DNA of 16,734 bases, from NCBI GenBank assembly GCA_023409535.1, contig JAEYGZ010000035.1, positions 1 through 16,734 on the forward strand, read 5' to 3'. A program made the position numbers and the translations under genes. The stretch comes from Bacillota bacterium. Lineage in GTDB: Bacteria > Bacillota > Clostridia > Lachnospirales > Lachnospiraceae. Shown one piece after another: positions 6,925-13,488 of the stretch. A model generated the notes under the pieces. That model searched no databases and was not told where the DNA came from. It saw only the letters and a program-made list of their open reading frames with translations. Each line of letters starts with the position of its first letter. Position 1 is the first letter of the stretch.

Positions 6925-8112
6925 ATGCAATACCGTGTTGACCCGAAATCGGGTAATAAACTGTCTGTGTTGGGCTTTGGTTGTATGCGTTTCCCTCGCG
7001 GAATCAGCATTGACTTTGCCAAAAGCGAAAAGCTGGTGCTTGATGCAATCGAAAGAGGAGTAAATTATTTCGACACCGCCTATGTTTACGGTGGGAGCGA
7101 GGACACACTCGGAGAAATTTTGTATAAAAATAATGTGCGCGAGAAGATTTTTCTTGCGACAAAATTGCCCCATGGTAAATGCAAAACCTATGAAGACTTC
7201 GACCGTTTGTTCAACGAACAGCTCAGACGACTGAAAACGGACTATATCGACTATTATTTGATTCATAACGTACCCGATATGGTGGCTTGGAACGCTGTGT
7301 CGGCAGTCGGTTTGGAGAAATGGCTCTCTGAAAAGAAGACAAGCGGACAAATTCGTCACGTCGGGTTTTCGTTTCACGGCACACAAGCGGCGTTCTTGGA
7401 GCTGCTTGACGTGTACCCTTGGGAGTTTTGCCAGATCCAGTATAACTATATGAACGAGACCTATCAGGCGGGCCAGCTTGGACTGCAAAAGGCTCATGAA
7501 AAAGGCCTGCCTGTGATTATTATGGAGCCTTTGCTGGGCGGTCGGCTTGCAAGTGGTGTCCCGAAAAAGGCTGTGAAGCTGTTCAGCGAAGCAAATCCTG
7601 ACATTACACCTGCCGCCTGGGCTATGAAGTGGCTGTGGAATCAGCCGGAGGTGACGGTAGTGCTGTCGGGAATGAATGCTTCCGAACAGCTTGATGATAA
7701 TATCAGCACCGCTGAAAATGCGATTGCCGGCTCGCTTACGGACAGTGAGCTTGCGGTATTTGACAAAGTTAAAGCAGTATTCGAGGAGAGCTACAAAGTG
7801 CCTTGTACGGGTTGCAATTACTGCATGCCCTGCCCGAAAAACGTCAATATTCCAGGATGCTTCGCGGCGTACAATGCAAGCTATGCAAATGGCTTTGTCA
7901 CGGGTATGACACAGTACCTCACAAGCACGGATGCCCTTCATTCATTGGGCGGTATGCGGGTTACAAACTGCGTAAAATGTGGTGCTTGCGTGAAAAAATG
8001 TCCGCAGCATATCAACATCCCATTAGAACTAGGCAACGTAAAGAAAAGGTTAGAACCGTTTTGGTTCGGTGCGGTGCTGAAAATTGCAGGACAGATAGCA
8101 GGAGGAAAATAA
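6925..8112 (+). CDS. Aldo/keto reductase with C-terminal double 4Fe-4S domain
   Basis: This is a 395-residue protein. Residues 1 to about 285 form an aldo/keto reductase TIM barrel with the full catalytic tetrad Asp50, Tyr55, Lys80 and His114 (FDTAYVYGGSE, ATKLP, YYLIHNV). The C-terminal 100 residues hold two ferredoxin-like cysteine clusters: CTGCNYCMPCPK starting at residue 294 and CVKCGACVKKCPQ starting at 349. This is a known clostridial architecture, annotated as aldo/keto reductase with a 4Fe-4S binding domain, thought to couple carbonyl reduction or oxidation to ferredoxin-type electron carriers. The substrate is unknown. ATG 6925 is chosen over the in-frame ATG 6883 because a ribosome site GAGGAAG (6912-6918) precedes it and QYRVDPKSGNKLSVLGFG is the normal family start. 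Its stop overlaps the next start (TAATG), so it is translationally coupled to the EFR1 gene, a plausible redox partner. Confidence 0.93.
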   Translation: MQYRVDPKSGNKLSVLGFGCMRFPRGISIDFAKSEKLVLDAIERGVNYFDTAYVYGGSEDTLGEILYKNNVREKIFLATKLPHGKCKTYEDFDRLFNEQLRRLKTDYIDYYLIHNVPDMVAWNAVSAVGLEKWLSEKKTSGQIRHVGFSFHGTQAAFLELLDVYPWEFCQIQYNYMNETYQAGQLGLQKAHEKGLPVIIMEPLLGGRLASGVPKKAVKLFSEANPDITPAAWAMKWLWNQPEVTVVLSGMNASEQLDDNISTAENAIAGSLTDSELAVFDKVKAVFEESYKVPCTGCNYCMPCPKNVNIPGCFAAYNASYANGFVTGMTQYLTSTDALHSLGGMRVTNCVKCGACVKKCPQHINIPLELGNVKKRLEPFWFGAVLKIAGQIAGGK

Positions 8113-8882
8113 TGACTATTTTCTATTTTACATCCACAGGGAATTGCCTTGCCGTTGCAAAGAAAATCGGTAACGGTAACGCGAAACTCATTTCCATTCC
8201 GCAAGTCGTTGGCAAATCAGGCTTGGCTTTTGCAGACGATGTGATCGGTGTGGTCTTCCCGATTTACGGTTTTGGACTGCCGAAAATGGTGAAAAAGTTC
8301 CTTGAAACAGCTAAGCTTCAAGGATCCTATATGTTCGCCATCGGCACCTACGGCAATCTTCCCGGCGCGTGTATGATGAATGTTCAGAGACTCGCCGAGC
8401 AGCATGGTTACAAGTTTGACTATGCCGAAAGTCTGCTGATGGTTGACAATTATCTGCCGGGCTTTAATATGAATGACCAGATTGCTAAACTGCCGGTGAA
8501 ACGAGTAGACGAAAATCTTGCCCGAATCATAACAGATATTCAAAACCGGAAAACGCTTGATGCCACGGTAGGAATCGGGTGGAGGGCCATGACTGCAATG
8601 ATAAAACGTGGTGAAAATCTCTTAGTGAACGGCAAGCAGGGGCAGCGTTATGAAGTCAATCAAAATTGCAATCAGTGTGGTACCTGTTCAAAGGTCTGCC
8701 CTGCCGGAAATATTACCGTCTCTGATAAAGTGATATTTGCAGATCAATGTGAAGGCTGCCTGGGCTGTGTCCACCTTTGCCCTAAAAATGCGATCCATTT
8801 GAGACATGAAAAGAATGCAGTAAGATGGCGCAACCCTGATGTTTCGTTGAAAGAGATGATTGCCGCGAATAACAGAAAATAA
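8112..8882 (+). CDS. EFR1-family flavodoxin-ferredoxin fusion
   Basis: The 256-residue protein starts with a flavodoxin-like FMN-binding domain (FYFTSTGNC at residues 4-12 as the phosphate loop, GVVFPIYGFGLP at 46-57, GTYGNLPG at 78-85). It ends with two 4Fe-4S clusters (Cys186, 189, 192, 196 in CNQCGTCSKVCP; Cys213, 216, 219, 223 in CEGCLGCVHLCP). This is the arrangement of clostridial EFR1-type proteins, cytoplasmic electron carriers or oxidoreductases. The start is ATG 8112, with AGGAGG (8100-8105) before it and a one-base overlap with the upstream reductase stop. Longer readings of this frame from 7803 merely read through the reductase gene. Fusion of flavin and cluster domains beside a cluster-bearing aldo/keto reductase suggests electron transfer between the two, which is inference. 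Confidence 0.93.
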   Translation: MTIFYFTSTGNCLAVAKKIGNGNAKLISIPQVVGKSGLAFADDVIGVVFPIYGFGLPKMVKKFLETAKLQGSYMFAIGTYGNLPGACMMNVQRLAEQHGYKFDYAESLLMVDNYLPGFNMNDQIAKLPVKRVDENLARIITDIQNRKTLDATVGIGWRAMTAMIKRGENLLVNGKQGQRYEVNQNCNQCGTCSKVCPAGNITVSDKVIFADQCEGCLGCVHLCPKNAIHLRHEKNAVRWRNPDVSLKEMIAANNRK

Positions 8883-8903
8883 CTATCCGTACATTAACCC
8901 TAA

Positions 8904-9017
8904 TTTAAAAGTAGTCGCCGACTTTTTCTTTCCATCGCAGATGAAACCCGACAGTCCATTATTACTATGCTGATGATTGTTGTGTTAGAATTGAACGGGC
9001 GAAATGCATATGAATAG
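8904..9017 (+). pseudogene. Possible ArsR-type N-terminal fragment
   Basis: The frame reads RRLFLSIADETRQSIITMLM, then LELNGRNAYE, then a stop at 9015-9017. The LxxIADETRQxII pattern is the usual opening helix of ArsR regulators, and LNGRN could be the segment before the DNA-recognition helix. There is no start codon or ribosome site, and the recognition helix is missing. The match is short, so this is a weak call. It overlaps a candidate terminator of the upstream operon. Confidence 0.3.
8907..8928 (+). terminator. Weak intrinsic terminator after EFR1 gene
   Basis: AAAAGT (8907-8912) pairs with ACTTTT (8921-8926) around an 8-base loop, followed by more pyrimidines. It lies 25 bases after the stop codon. 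The stem is AT-rich, so the call is tentative. Confidence 0.35.
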
Positions 9018-9180
9018 AGGGATACAAGCCATCTTTTTATTTGAGGAAAAATCAATTCATATTTATGTCCCTTATTTTCTCCTATCCTATGGTAAATCCA
9101 TTCAAATAATTGAACCACAGAGTTTGGAAGAAAGACTTGTTGCTATTGCATCGGAGTTAATGGAATATTATCAACTTTAA
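9010..9180 (+). pseudogene. WYL-domain (YafY-type) regulator, C-terminal fragment
   Basis: The 56-residue open frame ends with VPYFLLSYGKSIQIIEPQSL, then EERLVAIASELMEYYQL. A (F/W)LLSYG..I.IIEP..L...L..IA..L..YY tail is the conserved end of WYL-domain transcriptional regulators (YafY/DeoR-like), which normally are about 300 residues with an N-terminal helix-turn-helix. Only the last 40 or so residues are recognisable, and the ATG at 9010 has no ribosome site. It ends at its natural stop and directly abuts a truncated acetyltransferase, so a deletion junction lies at about 9181. Confidence 0.6.
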
Positions 9181-9183
9181 TAG

Positions 9184-9558
9184 GTTGAAAAGTGGATTCA
9201 CTGGAATCTTGAAAATTATCAAAGCTATAAACACGGATTATGGGCGGTAATCTTAAAAGATGGCGAAATATTTCTAGGAGATTGCAGTATAACCATGCAA
9301 AATATCGGTGATGGAACTGTCCCGGAAATTGGTTTTCATATTATTAATAAATATTGCAATAGGGGATTTGCAACAGAAGCTGCTCTTGCCTGCAAAGAAT
9401 ACGCCTTTCAAGTTTTGAAATATTTTAAAGTATTTTCGTATACCACAATACAGAATGGCTCTTCACAAAGAGTTGCGGAGAAGATTGGCATGCAACTTTA
9501 TAAATATTTTGAAAAGAACGGTGAAAAGCACATTGTCCAAGTAGCAGTTAAGGATTAA
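9184..9558 (+). pseudogene. GNAT acetyltransferase, 5'-truncated
   Basis: The frame opens immediately after TAG (9181-9183) with EKWIHWNLENYQSYKHGLWA, then VILKDGEIFLGDCSIT, PEIGFHIINKYCNRGFATEA, YAFQVLKYFKVFSYT and QRVAEKIGMQLYKYF. This is the RimJ/RimL-like GNAT fold, including the acetyl-CoA-binding segment (NRGFATEAA) and the C-terminal N.S..VAEKIGM motif. The first 45-50 residues (the usual start like LxTERLxLR) are missing. An internal ATG at 9295 would give 87 residues but has no ribosome site and lacks half the domain. I regard it as a truncated relic. The original substrate is unknown. Confidence 0.75.
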
Positions 9559-9587
9559 AAGAAAATAGTTTTCCGCCAAGGTCCCAC

Positions 9588-9933
9588 CAGGCTCAAGTGG
9601 CATCTTTTTTGACCGTTCAAGGCATGTGGAAACAGTAATTCTGTTGTCCCAACAAAAATCGAATGATAGGATCGAGGTTGATTTGGACTTGGATGAGTTG
9701 GATGCGACCACTGGGAGACGAAGGCTACTTATGTGGAGATTAAAGATTATGTGTTGAAAGAGCATGGACTTAAAGTTTCTAATCTGTATATTTCACAGGT
9801 AAAAAGGAAATGTGGAATTGAGATTGGGGAGAATTATAATTTGGCTAAGTCAGAGGATGCAAAGCAACCGAATTGTCCCGAAGAAAAGGAAAAGGCGATT
9901 GTGGAAGCGTTGAAGCATTTTGGGATGATGTAA
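9588..9933 (+). pseudogene. TrmA/RlmD-like (or element-borne) methyltransferase, 3' fragment, frameshifted
   Basis: The first frame reads SRHVETVILLSQQKSNDRIE, then VDLDLDELDATT. After about 9712 a base is missing (ACT-GG-GAG where ACT-GCG-GAG is expected), and the second frame continues ETKATYVEIKDYVLKEHGLK, VSNLYISQVKRKCGIEIG, ENYNLAKSEDAK and EALKHFGMM to TAA at 9931-9933. I recognise this module as the C-terminal extension of clostridial 23S rRNA (uracil-5) methyltransferase-type proteins, also seen on element-borne methylases. The SAM-binding catalytic domain is missing. The 201-base open frame 9733-9933 is only its distal part. The family assignment comes from recall of this C-terminal motif and is moderately certain. 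Confidence 0.6.
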
Positions 9934-9997
9934 ATAACATCAAAGCTGATGGTAGAATCGATAGACTTATACCGTATAAAAAAATAGGAAAATTAAA

Positions 9998-10027
9998 TTG
10001 ACAGAGCAAGTTTGAGTGTGATAGCAT
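9998..10027 (+). promoter_or_regulatory. Promoter of the alanine T-box leader
   Basis: TTGACA (9998-10003) is followed after 18 bases by TAGCAT (10022-10027), preceded by TG at 10019-10020 (extended -10 form TG-A-TAGCAT). Transcription would begin near 10034, just before the T-box stem I. Confidence 0.55.
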
Positions 10028-10034
10028 TGATTTA

Positions 10035-10319
10035 ACTTAAAACGAAAAGGCTATGATGAGAAATAGTAAGTATTAGGGATTTCACAGAGAGAAGATGGTT
10101 GGTGCGAATCTTCATTGATCTAATAGTGAAGCAGTCTCGGAGCTGTGAACCGAACAGAAGAATCTTAGTAGGCTTCAACGGAGTTCCACCGTTATTCAGG
10201 AAACAATATCGGAAATATCCCGTATTGATAGAGTGCAGAGAAATCTGAAATTAGGTGGTAACACGGACATAATAGTTCGCCCTAAGTTGACAATAAATAT
10301 GTCAGCTTAGGGCTTTTTT
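10035..10319 (+). ncRNA. T-box riboswitch leader, tRNA-Ala type
   Basis: The leader has the T-box landmarks in order. Stem I contains GATGAGA and AGTAAGTA on its 5' side and an AGAGAG bulge near 10085-10091. An apical hairpin AGAAGAT..ATCTTC carries the GGTTGGTGCGAA consensus (10090-10113). The 3' side has GTGAA followed by GCA (10131-10133) and GTCTC. GAGA/TCTC and TTCAC/GTGAA helices flank the GCA, which is an alanine codon and the likely specifier. Stem III elements follow (AACGG..CCGTT near 10188; CAATA..TATTG near 10205-10227). The T-box proper reads TTAGGTGGTAACACGGAC (10251-10268); its TGGT would pair with the ACCA end of tRNA-Ala. The terminator follows at 10279-10319. Uncharged tRNA-Ala is expected to stabilise the antiterminator and allow transcription onward. 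Confidence 0.92.
10279..10319 (+). terminator. T-box conditional terminator
   Basis: GCCCTAAGTTGACA (10279-10292) pairs with TGTCAGCTTAGGGC (10300-10313) with one internal T-G position, followed by six T (10314-10319). Its 5' arm overlaps the sequence just after the T-box motif, as required for switching. Confidence 0.9.
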
Positions 10320-10352
10320 GTTTGGGTAAATAAAATGGAAGGAGTAATATTA

Positions 10353-10600
10353 ATGAAAGCAAATGAGTTAAGAAGGATGTATGTGAATTTTTTTGAAGAA
10401 AGGGGGCATAAAGAAATCGCGGCTGTTTCACTTTTGCCAGAAAATGATCCAACAGTTTTATTTACTACAGCCGGAATGCATCCGCTAGTACCATATTTAT
10501 TGAGAGAAAGTCATCCACAAGGGAGACGTCTTACTAATATTCAAAAATGCGTGTGAACAGGAGATATAGATGAGGTCGGTGATGATACACATTTGATTTT
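10353..10600 (+). pseudogene. alaS: alaS 5' fragment with in-frame stop (T-box controlled)
   Basis: AAGGAG (10339-10344) precedes ATG 10353. The protein reads MKANELRRMYVNFFEERGHK, then SLLPENDPTVLFTTAGMHPL, VPYLLRESHPQGRRLTN and IQKCV, the start of an alanyl-tRNA synthetase. TGA at 10554-10556 sits where QKCVRTGDIDEVGD is expected (CGA to TGA would explain it). The same frame resumes TGDIDEVGDDTHLIFF and then loses similarity near 10600. Motif 3 and the rest of the enzyme are absent. It is the first reading frame behind the T-box and so was the riboswitch's original target. Its sequence (TTAGMHPLVPYLL) is of the common Firmicute type and differs from the intact paralogue just downstream. Confidence 0.88.
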
Positions 10601-10802
10601 TTTCATCATTATGAATAGCCGGTGTGTAATTATATATGTTTACTAGATTATATGATTGTTCTTTGAGGACTTGTGTTCAAGTAGTAGATATGATTATAGA
10701 ATAAATTTATGCAACTAAAATAGGAAATTTGGTTTAGAATAGTGATTTTTTATAGAATTCAAGAAACCATATTTGCTATTTCTTAAGAAGAAAAGAAAGA
10801 AT

Positions 10803-10828
10803 GAATATTCTTTTTGTTTTGAATATTC
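10803..10828. repeat. Twin GAATATTC palindromes upstream of the AlaRS paralogue
   Basis: The 8-bp palindrome GAATATTC occurs at 10803-10810 and again at 10821-10828, separated by a T-rich 10-base spacer. The two could also fold into one hairpin. Their position before the ribosome site suggests a possible operator, but in AT-rich DNA chance is not excluded. Confidence 0.4.
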
Positions 10829-10889
10829 GCAAAATAAAAACTCTTGGATTTTCCAGGAATTAATAATAAATGAAATGGAGGCATTGAGC

Positions 10890-12749
10890 ATGGTGAAAAT
10901 GACACCAGATGAGTTAAGAAAATCATATATTGATTTTATGAAAAGAATAGGGGCTAGTCAAGTACCTTCTTCTAGCTTGCTACCAGAAAATGATCCCTCA
11001 ACGTTGTTTACAGGAAGTGGAATGCAACCTATGGTTCCATATTTATTGGGGGAAAAACATCCAATAGGTAATGAGCTAACAAATATTCAGAAGTGTTTAA
11101 GGACAGTGGATATTGATGAAGTAGGAGATATGTCTCATCTAACATTTTTTGAAATGATAGGTCGATGGGAATTCAAAGCAAATGAAAATAACTATAAGAA
11201 AAAGCAAATCGATGCAATTTGGAATTGGCAAATTAACGAATTGGGAATTGATCCTAGTAGGCTATATATTAGTGCTTTTAAAGGAAGTGATGATTTGAAT
11301 ATACAGAAAGATACGGAAGCAATTCAAATCTGGTCAGAAAAATTCAAATCAGTTGGTATAGAACCTATTATTGAAGATGATCCATATAAATATGGGACAT
11401 CTAGAGGTGGTAGAATATTCTTATACAATGAAAAAGAAAATTGGTGGAGTAGAGCCGGAAGTCCATTAGATATGCCTGTTGGTGAACCGGGTGGGCCTGA
11501 TAGCGAAATGTTCTATGATTTTGAACCAGGCGGTGATTCACTGGATCATCCTACTTCTGTAAGCGAGAGGTTTTTAGAAATTGGAAACAACGTATTTATG
11601 TGTTACAAAAAAGAAGAAACAGGTTTTGTAAAAATGCAAAATCCCAATATTGATTATGGAGGTGGATTAGAAAGGGTTGCAACAGCCCTTAATAGTGATA
11701 GGGATATTTATAATACGGCTTTCTTCCATAATCCCAAGAAAAAACTAATGGAATTAAGTGGCAAAGAATATAGTGACGATTTAAATTCGTTTAGAATCAT
11801 ACTTGATCATGTGAGAGCTGCTACTTTTCTAATTAATGATGGTGCGGAGCCGGCTAATAGTGATGCAGGGTATATAACAAGAAGATTATTAAGAAGGGCG
11901 ATTCGTGCAGGCAAAAAAATCGGTATACAAGGAAGTTTTGTGGGTGAGTTGTCTGAAGTTTATATAGATGAAGCAACAGCTTATGAAGATCTGATCAGTA
12001 ATAAAAAGAAAGTCATTGAAATAGTAAATAAGGAAGAAAATCTTTTCTATAAAACTTTACAGCAAGGAGAAATTGAAATACAAAAACATCTTAAGAATAA
12101 AGGTAAAGTTACAGGTGCAGATGCATTTTATTTTTACGAAACATATGGTTTTCCTTTGGAGTTGACGGAAGAGTTTCTAACTGAAAGTGGATATAGCATG
12201 GAGGACAAGGCGTCTTATGTAGAGGCGGCAAAGAAACATGCTGAAAAGAGTAGAACTGCTTCCGTGGGCAAATTTAAAGGTGGATTAGCTGATCAATCAA
12301 CGGAAACAACAGCGTTGCATACTGTAGCTCATTTATTACTTGCTGGTTTACGGGAAGTTTTGGGTGATCATGTTCATCAAAAAGGAAGTAATATTACTTC
12401 AGAACGATTAAGGTTTGACTTCAACCATGATGAAAAACTTACGCCAGAGCAAATAGCTGAGGTTGAAAAATATGTGAATGATGCGATTTCATCAAAAGCA
12501 GTTACCTATATTTCAGAGCTGCCTAAAACTGAAGCGAAAGAGAGTGGCGTTGAAGGGAATTTTTGGGATAAATATCCGGATATAATTAAGGTGTATACAA
12601 TCAAAGATAACGAAGGGAAAGTATGGAGTAGAGAAGTATGTGGAGGACCTCATATAGAAGATACTACAAACTTAGGAAAGTTCAGTATTAAAAAAGAACA
12701 ATCTTCTTCTGCTGGAGTTAGAAGGATTAAAGGAGTCATTAGTAAATAA
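10890..12749 (+). CDS. alaS: Short, divergent alanyl-tRNA synthetase paralogue lacking the C-terminal domain
   Basis: The protein has 619 residues against about 870-880 for usual bacterial AlaRS. The class II catalytic core is present: FTGSGMQPMVPYLLGEKHP (40-58), the motif-2 region QKCLRT with Arg71 and LTFFEMIGRW (84-93), GGPDSEMFYDF (201-211), and motif 3 GGGLER (257-262). The tRNA-recognition helices follow (GYITRRLLRRAIRAG, 327-341; ETYGFPLELTEEF, 417-429). The editing domain carries its zinc ligands His477, His481 (HTVAH), Cys584 and His588 (CGGPH). Translation ends just after RRIKGVISK, so the DHHA1/C-Ala domain is absent. Where common enzymes read GNWSLGDYFK this one reads GRWEFKANENNY, and it has WWSRAG plus MPVGEPGGPDSEM in place of WGPAG..GPCGPDTE. 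ATG 10890 follows GGAGG (10877-10881); the open frame extends upstream to 10773, but that part is not AlaRS-like. It charges tRNA-Ala with alanine if active. It lies 290 bases after the broken alaS with no clear terminator between, so T-box read-through is possible. Confidence 0.9.
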   Translation: MVKMTPDELRKSYIDFMKRIGASQVPSSSLLPENDPSTLFTGSGMQPMVPYLLGEKHPIGNELTNIQKCLRTVDIDEVGDMSHLTFFEMIGRWEFKANENNYKKKQIDAIWNWQINELGIDPSRLYISAFKGSDDLNIQKDTEAIQIWSEKFKSVGIEPIIEDDPYKYGTSRGGRIFLYNEKENWWSRAGSPLDMPVGEPGGPDSEMFYDFEPGGDSLDHPTSVSERFLEIGNNVFMCYKKEETGFVKMQNPNIDYGGGLERVATALNSDRDIYNTAFFHNPKKKLMELSGKEYSDDLNSFRIILDHVRAATFLINDGAEPANSDAGYITRRLLRRAIRAGKKIGIQGSFVGELSEVYIDEATAYEDLISNKKKVIEIVNKEENLFYKTLQQGEIEIQKHLKNKGKVTGADAFYFYETYGFPLELTEEFLTESGYSMEDKASYVEAAKKHAEKSRTASVGKFKGGLADQSTETTALHTVAHLLLAGLREVLGDHVHQKGSNITSERLRFDFNHDEKLTPEQIAEVEKYVNDAISSKAVTYISELPKTEAKESGVEGNFWDKYPDIIKVYTIKDNEGKVWSREVCGGPHIEDTTNLGKFSIKKEQSSSAGVRRIKGVISK

Positions 12750-12835
12750 TATTATAATAACTATTAACTGAAATTCGTAGTGCAGATTACTACCATAGTC
12801 TTTGTGTATTATATTCAAACTCTACGGAGCGTTTA

Positions 12836-12872
12836 TTGATAAAAAAAGAAGCACTTGATATACTTTATAAAG
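12836..12872 (+). promoter_or_regulatory. Promoter and palindrome of the XRE/SOR-like gene
   Basis: TTGATA (12836-12841), a 17-base spacer and TATACT (12859-12864) form a near-consensus promoter. CTTTATAAAG (12863-12872), a perfect 10-bp palindrome, overlaps the expected transcription start and may be an operator for the regulator's own helix-turn-helix. The leader would be only about 15 bases. Confidence 0.65.
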
Positions 12873-12885
12873 CAGAGGTGATTTT

Positions 12886-13470
12886 ATGAAAAATGAAAAA
12901 ATTGGTCAAGTTATAAAATCTCTACGAATAGAGCATAAACTTACGCAAAAACAGCTTGCAGATAATTTGGGAATTAGCGACAAGGCGGTTTCTAAATGGG
13001 AACGAGGACTGGGTGCACCGGAACTTTCTCTGATTAGTGACCTGTCTGATCTACTTGAAGTAAATATTGCGAATTTGCTTTCGGGTGATGTATATTACAA
13101 TGATTTTGTAAATGGGAATATGAAAAATTCAAAATATTACGTTTGTCCTAATTGTCAAAGCATTACTGTTTGTACGGGTGGTGCCAAAGTGTCCTGCTGC
13201 GGCAAAATACTCACAGCACAAACCCCAGTCAAAGCAACAGATGAGCAAAGACTGGAAATTGAAAATACTGAAGATGATTGGTATATAACGAGCCGGCATC
13301 CGATGACTAAAGCGCATTATATATCCTTTGTGGCTTTTGCTACCGGTGATCGGGTAGAAATCATAAAACAATATCCTGAATGGAATCTTGAACTAAGAAT
13401 TCAAAAACGCGGGCATGGAATATTGATATGGTATTGTGTAGAGCATGGTCTACTTTATCAATTATTGTAA
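12886..13470 (+). CDS. XRE regulator fused to a desulfoferrodoxin/superoxide-reductase-like domain
   Basis: Residues 5-65 are an XRE helix-turn-helix (IKSLRIEHKLTQKQLADNLG, then ISDKAVSKWERGLGAPELSL). Residues 84-107 carry a desulfoferrodoxin-type cysteine centre (CPNC at 87-90, CCGK at 104-107, ahead of it VCTGGAKV). Residues 130-194 match the superoxide-reductase iron domain: RHPMTKAHYISFVAF (His138, His144) and YCVEHGLLYQ (Cys184, His187). In true superoxide reductases an EKH motif supplies the catalytic lysine and the first histidine ligand; the corresponding place here reads EQR (120-122), so activity is probably lost and a sensing role is more likely. The ribosome site AGAGGTG (12874-12880) supports ATG 12886. 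The length is 194 residues. A flavoprotein oxidoreductase follows after 18 bases in the same operon. The domain calls are from visible motifs; redox or iron sensing is inference. Confidence 0.85.
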   Translation: MKNEKIGQVIKSLRIEHKLTQKQLADNLGISDKAVSKWERGLGAPELSLISDLSDLLEVNIANLLSGDVYYNDFVNGNMKNSKYYVCPNCQSITVCTGGAKVSCCGKILTAQTPVKATDEQRLEIENTEDDWYITSRHPMTKAHYISFVAFATGDRVEIIKQYPEWNLELRIQKRGHGILIWYCVEHGLLYQLL

Positions 13471-13488
13471 ACAGGAGAATAAAATTCA

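Noticed and set aside
6769..7941. 390-codon open frame on the minus strand
   Set aside because: It is antisense to the ArsR and aldo/keto reductase genes, which have clear motifs, ribosome sites and coupling. The antisense protein has no recognisable domain.
7803..8111. Extended N-terminus for the EFR1 protein
   Set aside because: This part overlaps the reductase gene in another frame and resembles nothing; AGGAGG and the FYFTSTGNC start fix ATG 8112.
10554..10556. UGA as a recoded sense codon in the alaS fragment
   Set aside because: An arginine is expected there, the downstream similarity dies within 15 codons, and no recoding signal is visible. Simple decay explains it.
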